This document shows positions 10,801 to 23,600 of a stretch of DNA of 64,000 bases, in pieces (position 1 is the stretch's first letter; each line of letters begins with the position of its first letter). Both the position numbers and the translations under genes were made by a program. This DNA comes from Leishmania martiniquensis. Its lineage: Eukaryota; Euglenozoa; Kinetoplastea; Trypanosomatida; Trypanosomatidae. Where the stretch lies: assembly GCF_017916325.1 (NCBI RefSeq), contig NC_090155.1:409501-473500 (forward strand). The letters run 5' to 3'. The notes beneath the pieces were generated by a model, which saw only the letters and a list, made by a program, of their open reading frames with translations, did not search any database and was not told the origin of the DNA.

Positions 10801-12711
10801 CATCACGCCATCCCAACGTCTGCTTGAGTACAGCGGCTGTCCCTCGGAGTCACCCTTTCTCTTTACGCATCGTTTTTTCTTGCTTTTCGTTTGTGTGCGT
10901 ATATAGAGAGTTCTCCTGCAGGCTATCAGTCATTTTGGCTCGTACCCTCTTGTGTCGCTCGCTTCTCTTCTGCCCCTCCGAAACGCAGGGGGAGGACGCG
11001 TGTGCGATCAGGAGGGGTGCATGTTGGAGAGTGCGGAGGCATACGCAGAAGGGTCCCTCCCTTTTTCCCTGCGCGTGCCTAAAGGCGTCTGAAACGGCTC
11101 GTACACGTCGTCACAGTCGCACGCGCATACACGAAATCGCAGCCGCCGAGGAAAAAAAGAACAGCGAAGAGAGAGAAGGGAAAGGCTTCCGTTTGAAGCG
11201 CAGTCCGATTCCTACGGCACCAAGAGGCTCTTCGCGGACACTAGGCGCAACCTCCGCTCCCCCCTCCCTCCCTCACTCCATCCTTTCTTCTCACGTGCGC
11301 GGCTAAGCCGGGGCACCATACACACCAAAAAAGAAAAAAACAAGCGAGGGCACACGACAGAGCAAGGGGAGAAAACAGGACGCGGTTGCTCCATCTGTCA
11401 CCGACGCAGCGACAGTGACCGAGAGAGAGGGGGGCAAGAGGCACACACACAGAGAGGGAGAGAGAAGAGGGGCACAGTCACACGACACATTTAGCGTGTT
11501 TTTAACTCACTAAAGTTACCGTAAAAAAAAAAGAGGACTTTTTTATTAGAGGAGCCACGAGAAGAAGCGAACTTTGTGTGTGTGTGTGAGTGAGTGTGTG
11601 CGTGCGTGAGTGTGTGTGAGTGTGTGTGAGGGGGGAAAAGAGTCGTTTTTTGTGCCTCCCACTCTCTCTCTTCTCGCTCGGCTCACTGGCGCACGCGACG
11701 GGCAGACACAGGCAGACGCTTAGGGCATCTCGAGTACCTCTCTGTTTCTCTGTCTTCCGCTCCCTTCCCCCCGCCACTCCTCTCTGGATAGCGCCCGCAA
11801 CATCTTCTCTGTCTTTTTTACGGGCCCTTATCTCCTGCGCTCCCTTGCACGTTTATTTGTATGTATGCGAGTGCGTGAGTGCGTGCGTTCCTGGGGCCCC
11901 CTCATCCCCTTTCCTGCGTGTGTGTGTATCTGTGTGTGTGTGTGTGTGCAGGTGGGTGGGTGTCGTTGGCTTTCCCTGCTCTCTTTCTCTCTTCGGTTCG
12001 ATACCCCCTCACACGCACCCCATCTCCGTACCCTTTGTGGTGTCAAAAAAAAAATCTATCGGGGGCGGGGGAGGGGCACCGTTTTACTCGCTCTCTCCGG
12101 TCTTATTTTCGTTTTTGCCGTTTTGTGGTAATCGTCTCCGCTCCTTTGTGTCGCCTTTCAACTGTTTTTTTTCTTTCGCTCGCCACCGCTCCCCCTCTGC
12201 CCACTCCTCCCTCGACCTATTCATCGCATCGGTTTTTTCTTCTCCAGTACACACACACACATATATATATACATACATCACCCTTAACTAGAGCGCGCGG
12301 GTGTATGGTGTGTTCTTTTTTTCGCTCATCCGTTGAAGTTGGTCTTGGCTTTTTTCTTTGCATCTCCGCAGCCGTCAGCTCACGCTTTTACCCGTCACCC
12401 TCCTCCCCTCGCTCTCTCTCTTTCTTCCCGCCCTCGGTGCGGCCAACGAACGGTGTCTATCATTCTCTCTGTGTCTGTGTGTGTGTGTGTGTCTGTACTG
12501 CGCTACCTTTTCCTCACCCTCCTCCTCTCTCCTTTTTTCTTCAGCTCGTTTACTTTTGCTTCTCGTTGGTCTACGTGCGTGAGTCCCTCGTCGTGCGCTC
12601 CAAGCACGCGATCCCCTCTCTCCCTCCCCCAAGCACGCAGACACGCACACGCACACACCGCTCTTACCACCACCTCCGCTACCAGAGCTAAAATCAGGTG
12701 CGCGAGTCATC
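7878..12711. other. Long intergenic region between the 6906 and 12712 genes
   Basis: About 4.8 kb with no gene I can support. It contains GT microsatellites (8071-8102 and 11574-11630), CA/AT runs at 12249-12271, A-rich and pyrimidine-rich patches, and a compositionally more complex island at about 8580-9090 that lacks simple repeats but has no sustained single coding frame. Long pyrimidine-rich open frames at 11620-12691 look like artefacts of stop-poor C/T sequence. Confidence 0.7.
12508..12544 (+). promoter_or_regulatory. Candidate polypyrimidine tract and trans-splice acceptor for the 12712 gene
   Basis: A nearly pure C/T tract ends in TTCAG (AG at 12543-12544). No ATG lies between this acceptor and the ATG at 12712, giving a clean 5' UTR of about 167 nt. 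AGs at 12684-12685 and 12696-12697 are alternatives with weaker tracts. Confidence 0.55.
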
Positions 12712-15315
12712 ATGCTTGGGAATCCACTGTCTAAGTCGAACAGCGGTGAGATGGGCCGCGGCGGCGGCTATGAGTTCGGCGAGTACGATGGGGTGATGGA
12801 CGTGGAGTCGATTCTGCAGTCGACGGCCGGCGCGTCACCTAACCTGGCCGGCAGCCCCACGGTGGTAGACGGCGACATCGGCGTGTATGGGAACCAGGTA
12901 AGCCTACCAAGCGACAACCGCAACGGCAGTGCTCCTACACCGCTCGGCCGTGGAGCACCTCGCAAGCCGACCCGCATGAGTGCCGGGTCCACCTGCAGTG
13001 GGGATGGCCATTCCATCAGGGTGTCCACGACAGCCGCGGCGCCACGCTACCCTGTGGCGGTGGCCGGTAAAACCCCTGACGGGGCTGCCGCCTCCACCGC
13101 GGGGCGCCGCACAAACAGCTTGTACCTGTCAGCAGAGGCAGATGCACACGACACCGGCACCCTGTCCACCCGCCAGGGCACGCGAAAGCCTACGTATTTA
13201 GACGACGTGGTGCATCTTCCAGCGATTGGTATTCAGCCACAGATGCGCAAGAAAGTCGGTGATGCCTTCCCTAGTCGCGCGCGAGCAGCCTTGTCGGCGC
13301 CAGACCCCTCAACTTCCACCATCTCAGCCGTCATCAGCCATGGTAGCGCTCGCAGCTCAGGGGTCGGCGCCAAGTCGATCCCCAGCGCTGGAAACCTCGA
13401 ATCTCTGCAGCCCCCCATCGACAGTTGCGGCGCCACCTCGAGCACTCAGTATAATGGGTCTGCCGTGTTAGGCCCGCATAGGCCGCCATATCATGCGGCG
13501 CCGCTTTCGCCCTTGAGAACAAAGGGTCGTCATTGCACCAACGACACCAAGGGCACTGGTGCAGCAAGTAAGATCACCAATGGCGGCAGCGTTGGCGCTA
13601 GTCTCCAAGACGTCAGCACGCGGAACCGCTCAGCCATAGACGGAGCGGTGAAGCGTGGCGAGTCTGTCGAGGCGGGCGAGGGCGGCCACATGAATGGTCA
13701 CTGCAGCCGGGCGGCAACGCACAGCACAGCAGGAAGCGGCGACGTCGTCACCACCTCCAAGACAAACGGCTGGGTGAAAGAGGAGGCGCGCCGGCTTGAC
13801 CAGCGCGCCTGCACTTCATCCAGCACGGCTCCCTCACAGTTTCCACGAGAGCGCATGAAGAGCAAGTTGTGCGGCGGCAGCAGCAGCCCGAATGCCGGCA
13901 GCAGGCCCTCGGCACGGGGCCACAACGACAGCGAAGAAGGCGCCACATGCACGAAGCTGAACACATCGCCGGCACCGGTGACCCCCAAAGCACACGTGTG
14001 GGCTGGCGACTACGAGATGGCTGGCACCCCCGGCATCGGCTTGACGAACTTCAGCATTGTGGCCATGCCTAAGGTCTGCCCGTCACGCCCGTTGGCAGGT
14101 GGGCTGAAGGCTTCGGCAGCAGCGGAAGGCGGTAGCAGCAACAACCGTAGCAGCGTCAAGTCTCCTGCGCAGACCCTCCATCATCCCCCATCAGAAGCAA
14201 CGGCGGTCTCCTCCGTCAACGGCGTCGCGTCGCCGACGGAGTCCGCCATCACGCCGCTACGGAAGGTGTTCGCGCGGTCACTGAAGCCAGCTTCCAGCAC
14301 CAACGGAGCAGCAGCGCAGGCGGCACCAAACGCGCGCCCAATACCTCATGTGCCGCTCACAAACCTTCCGACCTCCCCTGCGATGGACACCACCGCAGCC
14401 CCTAACAGCTCCAGCACCGCACCCCAGAGCGCGGCGGCATCTTCGCCTCCGGTAGCGTCGGCGCCAGGCTACTCGGTGGCGGCAGTAAAAAGCGACAAGT
14501 CGCTGTCTGCGCCGCATACGCCGACCCTGTCGCATCGAAGCATGATGAGCGTCGTCGACACTAGTAAGCACCTTCACGCCCACGGCTCCAGCGCACGCCA
14601 GCAGGGCCCCCTCACCTCGGGCCCCAGCGGTATGCCACAGCTTCATGAAGCACAGATGAGTGAGATGGGTTTACCGTACTCAGACGAGCGCCGCGCAGCG
14701 CTGGAAGCGTGGGCTGATGTACCGGTGCTCACCGTCAACATTCGAGGCCAGAGCCTGACGCCAACCCAGAGAGCACGCGAGTCGGCGAAGACTCACGCAC
14801 GCCCCAGCGCTGCGCGGCAGATGTACGCCCCTGTGCATGGGCAGGGTCGTCAACAGGTGGCAGGCGAGCCATGTGACCTGAACTACGAGGTGCACAACGT
14901 TGTCGTGCAGCTGCGGCACCGGAACAGGCCTCTAATGATGCACTACCCGCCTCGCCTGCCATTAGAAGTCGACATGAGGCCGCGAATGCGTCGCCAGCGC
15001 ACACCCCGCAGCTTCTACGGGAATAGCTCGCCACACGTCGGGGACGCGTGGTTTAAGGACGCATTGAACGACGCGCGTACGGTCGACTCGCCCGATATCG
15101 AGTCCATGGAGAAGTATGAGGAGGCAGAGTTCATCCGCAACGGTGGCGACCCGGCTACTCGGCGCAACCGTTACGGCCAGGCAAACAACGCGCATGCTCA
15201 CCAGCAACAACACCAAAGGCCACCTCAGCGCGGCAACGTTGGCGCTGCTGAGGTGGGGACCGCCGTCGATGCCACAAACCGCAACCCCATACGCATGGAG
15301 CAGCCGGCGTCGTAG
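12712..15315 (+). CDS. Hypothetical protein, 867 aa, largely disordered
   Basis: I do not recognise this protein. The ATG at 12712 is the first after the acceptor candidate at 12544, so the start is well supported; a second in-frame ATG at 12751 begins MGRGGG. Residues 1 to about 650 are low-complexity Ser/Ala/Pro/Gly/Thr with scattered basic residues, typical of the large disordered proteins of Leishmania. The part most likely to be folded is about residues 660-810. It includes an extended segment with LTVNIRGQSLTP, then a run containing NVVVQLRHRNRPLMMHYPP, a basic patch (RPRMRRQRTPRSFYG) and an acidic helix-like stretch (DIESMEKYEEAEF). The tail is His/Gln/Asn-rich. There are no transmembrane segments or signal peptide. 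G/C third positions and a 2.6-kb open frame support it as real. Possible roles (scaffold, cytoskeletal or RNA-binding) cannot be separated from the sequence. Confidence 0.85.
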   Translation: MLGNPLSKSNSGEMGRGGGYEFGEYDGVMDVESILQSTAGASPNLAGSPTVVDGDIGVYGNQVSLPSDNRNGSAPTPLGRGAPRKPTRMSAGSTCSGDGHSIRVSTTAAAPRYPVAVAGKTPDGAAASTAGRRTNSLYLSAEADAHDTGTLSTRQGTRKPTYLDDVVHLPAIGIQPQMRKKVGDAFPSRARAALSAPDPSTSTISAVISHGSARSSGVGAKSIPSAGNLESLQPPIDSCGATSSTQYNGSAVLGPHRPPYHAAPLSPLRTKGRHCTNDTKGTGAASKITNGGSVGASLQDVSTRNRSAIDGAVKRGESVEAGEGGHMNGHCSRAATHSTAGSGDVVTTSKTNGWVKEEARRLDQRACTSSSTAPSQFPRERMKSKLCGGSSSPNAGSRPSARGHNDSEEGATCTKLNTSPAPVTPKAHVWAGDYEMAGTPGIGLTNFSIVAMPKVCPSRPLAGGLKASAAAEGGSSNNRSSVKSPAQTLHHPPSEATAVSSVNGVASPTESAITPLRKVFARSLKPASSTNGAAAQAAPNARPIPHVPLTNLPTSPAMDTTAAPNSSSTAPQSAAASSPPVASAPGYSVAAVKSDKSLSAPHTPTLSHRSMMSVVDTSKHLHAHGSSARQQGPLTSGPSGMPQLHEAQMSEMGLPYSDERRAALEAWADVPVLTVNIRGQSLTPTQRARESAKTHARPSAARQMYAPVHGQGRQQVAGEPCDLNYEVHNVVVQLRHRNRPLMMHYPPRLPLEVDMRPRMRRQRTPRSFYGNSSPHVGDAWFKDALNDARTVDSPDIESMEKYEEAEFIRNGGDPATRRNRYGQANNAHAHQQQHQRPPQRGNVGAAEVGTAVDATNRNPIRMEQPAS

Positions 15316-18300
15316 CGCGTGAAAAGCCCCCTCGGAATATGCGCACTGATTCGGAGAAAGTCCCCTCTTTCTCTCTCTGTCCATTCTGGTGCACCGCCAC
15401 GGGGGCCATGGGGCGCGCGTGTGAGTGGGCGACCTGTGCACACCACAAGTGCAATCGCTTTCGCTGTGCGTCGTCTGTGCGCACGTTTTTTTTTTGTTTC
15501 CTTCAGCCCCGTTTTTTTTCGCATTGTTTGCATATTTCACATCGTCACTGAGCTCTCCCCTCGCCTCTCTCTCCACCTCCCTCCTCCTCCTCTGCTGCTT
15601 TCTCTCTCTCGTGTGTATGTGTGTGGGGGGGAGGGGTTGTGGTGCTCTCCTTTTTGTTTTTTCTTTTTTCTGTGCGTTGCGGCTTCAACTCCAATGTTAC
15701 CTCCGCTCACCTCCTCGCTGTCTCTGACAGATGTCTTCGTGTCTATGCCGGAGTCGGTGTGTATGGCAGGGTGGAGGTGGGGTTATGTGCACAGGTAGCT
15801 CCGCCCTTCTCTTTACCTCGGCATTGCCTCCTTTTTGTGATGCAGGGCGACTGTTGCGGTTGGGACAACGGCGCCGCTCAAGCCCGCAAGGTCGGACGGC
15901 AGTTCATGGTGGGACTGGATGTGGAGGAACAGTGCACTCCAGAGCCAAGCTGAACACGTGGCAGTGTCCACTCAGCTGTTGCCATTACTGTTCGATTCCT
16001 CTGCTCCGTTCTTCCACCTTTCTGAGAGGGTGTAAGTGAGAGAGCGAGACGATTTCTGTCCACTCCCTTCCACTCCTCCTCCTCCCTCTCCCCTTCTCCC
16101 TCCACCCCCTGCCGATGCGCCCTCTCGCTCGTGCCCTTCCCTACCGTCGTATAATCGGCCCATGTGCACAGCTCATCTTGCCGATCCTGTGTGTATGTGT
16201 GTGCATCGCCGGTTGTTGAAAGCCCGTTGCTCTGTCCCACCCCACCCCCTCCTCCCCACTACACACACACACCTTCTCCTCCGTTCTCTCATGTGCTTTT
16301 CACCGGATGGCATGTGAGACGGCGCCGCACCAGCGTACACCACCCGCACCAGCAGTCAGGTGGACGTGCAGAGCAAAGTCCTCTTGGTCCCCCCTCTCTC
16401 TCAGTCTGCTCCTATCTGTTTCTCTCTCTCTTGCACTCTACCGACGAATTTCGCTTTCCGTGGATGCAGAGTGCTCACCGTCGCCCCGCGCCTCCAGCTT
16501 TGCTGTCGATGGGGTATGCGAATGTACACCCGTATTCTTCGTTGAATCAAGCGCCTCTGTTTTAGCCGTCACCTCTGTGTGTGAGTGCGAGTATGTATGT
16601 GCGTGTGTGTGTGTGTGTGTGCCTCTGTGTTGCCGACCCCTTTGTATCTGTTTTTTTGCTGGCTCTCTTTCCCCCTTCCTTGTCAGCTCGTTCGGCTTGC
16701 CGATCTTTGGTTGAAACAGAGGCGTCGTCATGACCTGGACCGCAGAAACACACACACACACAGTCTGTTCGAGAACCTCTCTCGAGTGAGGCTCTCCTCC
16801 TTTTTTATTCCTGCGCCTCGCCCTTTTTTTTTCAGATGTTTGTTTTATTTTTTGCGTTCAAATCGTTTTTTTCCTTCGTTGTCGCTGATTCTCTTTGCTT
16901 TCCTCTCTCCCTCACTCACTCTGTGTGGGGGGGGCTGCTGCGCCTCCTCTCCCGATCATCGTTCCTTCTCCCCTCGCTCGTTCTGCACAGTTGCGTAGAC
17001 AACTCCTTCTCCCCTCTGCCCCCTGTACACCCTACTCTCCCCTGGCCAGTTTCTTGTTGCTTTCGGTGCGGCTCTGTGTCGATGTGTCTGTATACGTGCG
17101 TGTATGTGTACGCCTCTTCCCGACACACACACACCTCCCCCCTCATTTTTCGAAGTCCCGACCACATCCTATGTTACCATCTCCCCCCCTACTCCTCTTA
17201 TGAGGCACTCAGCAGCCAACGGCAAAGCCAAAGACGCGGCGAACGCGCCGGAGCCCGCGTTTGCCCCCCCTTCTCTGGGGCCTCTCCCTTCTCCACGGAA
17301 CGCAAAGATAGCCGACGTGTTTCCTCGCCGGCATCATCATCCTCGCCACCCCCCAGCACCTCCTGCCTTCCTCTCCCACTCGCGCCCCCGTCCCCCCCCA
17401 ATCTCTTCAATGTGCCCCTTTTTCGGCACGGAGTGCGGCTCCTCTCTCACCGCACCCCACCCTCTCTTCCGACACTGGTGCTCATGAGAACACACACACA
17501 CACACAAGCTGTCTTCATTGCTGCTACTGGGCCCTTTTTCGCTTTATAGCACTCATATACCACCCCTTCGCTCGCTGGCCACCTCTCTTCCCTCCTGATT
17601 TTTCCCCTTCTCACCCGCTCCCACTCCACACACACCCCACCCCCTTCTCTGTCCCTCTTGTTTTTTTTGTTTCGCTGCTGTGTATGGGCGGGCCAGAGGG
17701 TAGAGAGGTAGGGGAGGGGGGGCCGATGGGGACTCGTCCTCTTCAAGTAGCGGTTGGCCGGGGTGGGGCTGGTGGATCGCTCTTCATAATGTTGCGGGGT
17801 GTTGCTCGTTGCCGAATTCGCCACGCTGAGCGCCCTCTTCTTTATGTGCTCGAGTCCTGTGTACGGCGCGCCCCCTTCTTTCCGCATATATACGTATACA
17901 TGTGTGTGTGTGTCTCTCTGTGTTGGCGGGCCTTTGGTGTGCTCTTGTATGTGCTATTTCTCTTTTACATTGTTTCTGCCGTCGTGCCTGCTCCGTATAG
18001 AGGGGATGGGCCTACGCGTTTGTGTACGTTTCAGAGAAGGGACGGCACTGATTCACGTTCACATGTGCAGGTGCCCTTTTTATTATTATTATTGTCCTCT
18101 CTGCATTACTCTTTGCATGTCCTTTTTTCCCCTCCCTCCCTCCCCCCTTTTCTCTCCGTTTCTCGCTTTCTACCTCGAGTGGTGTTTTGGAGTGCCTCGC
18201 AGTCTCTTCTATTCATTTTTATTTGGCTAAACGTAATAGCGACTTCCTGTCGTGGTTCTGTTGCTGCTGCTAATTCTGCTTCGTCTCTCCCTCTATGTAA

Positions 18301-20670
18301 ATGTCTTTGTATGTGTGTATGTGTGTATGTGTGTGTGTGTTGGGGGGATGGGCATCTGCGTGTTGATGTGTGTCTGTGCGCGCCCCAAGTGCGCTGAGCG
18401 GATGGGGATCCAGAAGGGAAGACAGGGCCGCGAAGGCAATCGTCACGTGAAACATTAGTTGGAAAGCGCAATCGGGGATGCGAGAGTGATAAAACCTCTG
18501 ACGGCGGCGAGGGTGGGTAAGCGTGTGCAGCGACTCACGCACACGCAGGCAAACAAATAGTGAGGGAGAGAGGGGGAGAGCCTTTATACCGGCGTGCAAA
18601 TACGAACCTTCAGAGCTGCGCCCAGTGGGTTTTTTTTTGATTCCTGCTGCCCAAGCATAGAGCGGAAGCTATAGGCAGAACGGCCGAAGGAAGGGGAGAG
18701 CACTGAGGCGCCGGGAGGTGAACCGATGGGTGGTGGCGACGGCAATGACCAGAAAATGAGGGGGTGACGAATGGCCAAGGGGAATGGCCGAGAGATGCGT
18801 TCTTTATTCTTGCATGTCATTCTTTTTTGTTTATTTATTTCGCTCTTGCCCATCAACGTCGCTTCTGACGCGTTTCGACGATGTACGCTTTCATACGATG
18901 CGCCCCGAGGGAAAAAAGAGAGAGTGAGAGAGAGAACGAAGAGCTCTTCTCAGCAGCTTTCAGCCCTATCGAGACGCGCCATCCTTCCCTCCACCCACCC
19001 CTTCACCCCCACCCCGATTCTTCGCACACACGCACGCGGGCACGCACACACATCGCTCGACTCCTTCGCTCTTCTCCATCCACTCTCCGCCTCCTCGTCT
19101 CGAATTTTTACCTGTGTGAATAATACCTTCTGCTCCCTCCCATCCATCTCATAAACTCATGCAGATATGCATACACTTGCACAAACAACGGGCCATTCGC
19201 ACGATCATGTGTGTGCGTGTGTGTGTCCTCTTATATGGTGCGCTTTGGGGCCCTCTCCTCCCCCCTCACTGTGTGTGTGTGAGGGGGGGAAGGGGGGGTC
19301 TCGCGTGCTCCTCCTTCTCCCTCCCCCTTTACCCCCTTCCCCCCGCTGGCTCGCCAAACTTTCCCTCTCCCTCTTCTCCACGTTCTGCCGTGCCCTTTCT
19401 AATTCGTGTTAGATTTCATCTGTCCTCTGCTAGCCATCATGTGAGTACCATAGCAACTGCAGTTTTCTCTTTCAATGCCCTCCCTCCTCCTCTTTCCTCC
19501 CTCTCCCCCATCTTTTGCGGACCGCTGCTCTCTCGCTCTCTGCCCACCCCACCCCTTCACTCATGCACTTGTCTTTCTTTCTGTGTAAGCGCACCTCACT
19601 TCCCTTGTACTTCATTTGTGGCGGCCGTGTGTGTGATGTGGGCAGGTATTTTTTTTTGCGCGAACATGTGTTTGTGTGTGTGTGTGTTGCGTTTCTCCTC
19701 TGCATTGTTGTCCTCTTCAGTATTCCTTTTTTTCTGGATGTTGTGCACATGTTTATTTCTGCGAGCGTCAGTGCGATCGCGCGTTCCGCCTTTTCGTGTC
19801 CTCATCTCGTCAGCAGCCCCACGACACATCCTTCATGCTCACTCTATTTATATAGAGAGAGAGGTGGTGGTGGTATGGGCGTGATACCCTCCTCTGTGTG
19901 CCCGCCTCGTGTGGCCGCTGCTCTTTTTCTTGAGCCATACGATTTCATATGTTGCGCGCGCAGTTTCATAGTGTGAATGCAGAGATCATTCGTGTGATCG
20001 GGGGGCCTCTTCTTCACTTAGCTTTCACTTTTTTTTCGGTTGGCTTTGTTTTTTTTCGCTTTTCATGTCTCTCATCTTCAGGGCTTTCTGCGGGCTCCTC
20101 ACCTCCTTTCTGTCTGCCCGGTGCCCCCTCTCTTCCTCCCTCCCTCTGCGTGTGTGCGTGTGTGTCGTCAGCTGTCTTCTCATCTCCCTTTCCTCTCTCT
20201 TCGCCCCCTATCGGTTCGGGCACATTCGCAGATGTTTATGTACGGCTTTCATTTGGGTTTGTGTGTATCGCGTCACCTTCACCCGTCGACTCTACGGTTA
20301 AAAAAGCGCTCTCAACCCCACTCGACCTCCACACCTTCTCTACGCGCACACACCTCCCCGCTCCTCCTCAGGATGCGCGCCGAAGCATAGGTGCTTGTGG
20401 ATGAGTACAGTACCTTCTCCCATCGCTGGCTGAAGCCGCCTCTCTCTATCCCTTTCTCTCCATCGTCCCTCATTTCACTGCGTCATTGCCACCTTCAACA
20501 CACACACACTCAGACAGTCATCACCTCTTCAGAAACTGCAACGAGAAAGGCCGTGAACGGCTGAAGTTTGTGCAAGACAGCAGCACATTCGTCTGTCTAT
20601 CAGCATAAAACGCAAGAGAGGCGGCGGATAGCGAAACCAAACACAGAGAGAGGGAGAGGTTTTCCAAAAG
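15316..20670. other. Long intergenic region between the 12712 and 20671 genes
   Basis: About 5.3 kb, mostly C/T-rich with (GT)n/(CA)n microsatellites (16601-16621, 17490-17506, 18309-18341). A distinct purine-rich island lies at about 18390-18790, directly followed by a 127-codon ORF (18771-19154) whose first 35 residues resemble a signal peptide; I list that as a finding, not a gene. Nothing else is supported. Confidence 0.7.
20440..20513 (+). promoter_or_regulatory. Candidate polypyrimidine tract and trans-splice acceptor for the 20671 gene
   Basis: A C/T-rich tract (about 20440-20480) is followed by a CA run and the first AG at 20512-20513; another AG lies at 20531-20532. No ATG occurs between them and the start at 20671, consistent with a 5' UTR of about 140-160 nt. 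Confidence 0.5.
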
Positions 20671-23600
20671 ATGCACAAGACACGTAAGCTCTTGAGCCGC
20701 CCTGCTGGCAATGTCGATGCAGGCAGAACGGATGCGAAGAACAAGAGCGACCCGGACGGTACTGACTGTGGCCGCCGTGACTCATTGAAAGCACCGCTGT
20801 CGCCGCTGAAATGCGGGGATGACCATGGCGATAGGCGAAAGGACCACTCAAGCGACAAGAAATGGAGTCAGAAGCTTGTCGAGAGTAAAGTCTTCAAGCG
20901 GCTGATGCGGCCAGCGAACATGGTCGGCGTTGCTGACGGTCGCCGACGCAGCACATCGCGAGGCACCAAAGAAGGCAGCGTTCAGGGTAGCGACAGCGAT
21001 GGCGTGAACGGCGACTACGACGCCCCTCGTCTCGGCGAGGTCCCCGTGCGCTCCAAGTACTATCGGCCAGATCAGGAGAAGTCCCACTTCGCGAACCACC
21101 CCACCTACCTGCCGCTGGCCGAGCAATGTGGGCCACCGCAGCCGTCCTCCTTCACGTCCCTCACGCCGTGGCAGGGTCGTCAGCAGAAGCGTGAGCAGGG
21201 TAACAATGACGGCAGCAAGATCCGCGTCGCCGTGCACAGCCGCATGAGCAACGAAGCCGAAGTCGGAGATGCATGTGAGCAAGCTCCGCGGATGCTCCAG
21301 GAGAGCCACTACGGCAGTCCCCACATCAGCTCCCTGTGCGAAGGTGTCGTGATGGGTATTGAAGGTAGTCGTCACAGCATTCGCACCACAAGTGTCCGCA
21401 GTAACGCGAGCTGTGCGTCATCTGTCGGGCCGACAGGGCTGGCGCTCATGCCGCAGTTCCGCTGGATCCCCAAGCAAGGCGGCGGCGGCATTGGCTTCAA
21501 CCCGTTCATGAAGTTCCGCTGCCAGTTACAACCGGTGAGCGAGGCGTTGACGCTTCCAGCGACTGCGACAAGCGCGCCAACGCCATCGAGTGAAGCGCAG
21601 CAGTCGGGCATCTACCAGACGACGGAGCTGCCGTGCGGTACAACTTCTCCTGAGCAGCAGCCACAGAGTGAGATTCGGCTGCTCGTTCCCGGCCGTCACA
21701 ATAGCTACTTGATGCGTAGCATCTCTCCGTCAACGCCACCGATGCAGCAATCGGCTCCTCCGAGCCACCCTCGTCGCGAAACGGGAGACCTGTCCTTCTA
21801 CGGCCCCATCGGCTCCATCGGCATCGAGACTTCCCGCAAGCGGCGCGCCGTCGAGCGACAGAGCGGGACGGACGGTGCCGTAGAGCGGGACTACAAAGAG
21901 CGCTCCTCTTGCCGGGGTGCTGCGAGGGAGGATACAGATATTCCGCTTCTTACGCAACTCTGGTGCGACGTGAGCCTGCTGCGTGCCGCTCGCGTCGTGG
22001 ACTCCCCACGCCTGCCGTCTGACGATGGCGAGGACTACGACGCTGCAAGAGGGGGCAGTCCTAGCATGAGCGACGCGAACTCGATCAGCGACGACGGTGA
22101 AGTCGACGAGGTGGCCATGAATGCGCGCGAGGAAAAAAGGCGGCAGCGTCGACGCTGCGAGCAGCACCGCCAGCCGCAGTACCCAGCCCGTTCGCCATCC
22201 TTCTACTTCAGAGACGGGGATCTTGCGTCGCTGCGGGTCGAAGACACCGGTGAGGGCTCGCCATCAACGGTTGACCCACAAGCGGCAGCAGCTCGCAAAC
22301 CGGCGGCAGTCTCCGATCAGCAGCATCAGCGCAAGAAGTCATCCGCTGGCCAGGCAGCGTCGCCAGCCGTGCCGGCCGGGGGTGAAAAGGCGATTGGCGG
22401 CATAATTAAGGCGAGCACACGTGCAGTGGCGGTGCCCGAGGTGGCGTCGTCATCCTCGTCCTCTCGCAGCTCGGGCAACGGCAGCAGCGATGACGACTCT
22501 AATAGCAATGGGAGCAGCACGGGTGAGCGCTCCGCCACATTCGCCTTGGACGACGATGACGGCGAGAGTGTTGATTCAGGCGATGCAAATATCCCTCGCA
22601 GGCACGACGCCAAGGCTGTGGGGGGAGACTTCGCCCATCAGCGCAGTCGGGAGAAGCGCTCCTCAATGCGCATTAGCGCTGGGATGGGTCGCAGCATGCT
22701 CGGGGATGGCCACTACGATTTCATGGATAGTTCCGTCATGGATGCGTCACTGGCGTCCCGCGTGCTGGGCAGCGGCGGCGGCCGTAGGATAAGCCTGCTC
22801 CACACTCGCCATGAGCGCAACGATGATGGCGAGGTGGCAGCCGCAGTAGCGGACCGCAAACCAAACTGTACACCATATCGCGCGAAGGCCCGATCAGCAG
22901 CAATGTCGGCAATGAGCATGGCTCCTCAGCGGACGGAGCATCTCGGCACCCCGACACCGGTGGCTAGGGGGTCGGCTGTGGGGCGAGGCGGCGAGGGAGC
23001 CGCTGCCGCCCTCCCGCGGCGCGGCCAACGTCGGGTGAACAACGCAACCGACACGCGCGCACCGAGCACCTCAGCGGCGCGGCTCGCGCCGCATTGCGAA
23101 TACGACGCTGGTGCGTCTAGCGACCACAGCGACGGTGTCAGACCTGCTGGCGATGGCCTAGGAGAGCAGTTTGTCTACGGAAGCTCCTTCAGCATGTGTA
23201 GTCGGCGGAACTCGTACTCGGCAACGGCGTGCGACGAAGCCCCCGATGCCGCGTCCATGTCGCTGGGTGTATGTGACGGGGACATGCGCGACCGCCATAC
23301 AACACACCCCGACACCTCCGTAGCGGTCGGAGGCGGCGAGGCCTCCGTCACTATGGGGGTCTCCTCCGGCAGCCGGAGCAACACCGTCTCCCCTGGCGCC
23401 TTCGGTGTGATGAGTCGAGGCCCCACTACATTTCCGTCTGTCGGTGGCGGCTTCGCTGCACAAGTACGCGGCACCGCCAGCCATCTCTTAACGTTGCCGC
23501 CCATTGATCGGGGAAGTATCGCCTCCGCCGCATGCAGCCGACCGCCAAGCACCGCTCAGAGTCTGCGCCTACCCGCGGCATCGACGTCACCGTATCAGCA

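Noticed and set aside
11990..12015. GGTTCGATACCCC, resembling a tRNA B box
   Set aside because: There is no A box at the right distance and no cloverleaf can be drawn; the surroundings are GT and C/T repeats.
11620..12691. Two overlapping open frames of 223 and 270 codons before the 12712 gene
   Set aside because: Stop-poor C/T-rich DNA produces such frames by chance; they contain the acceptor tract of the next gene.
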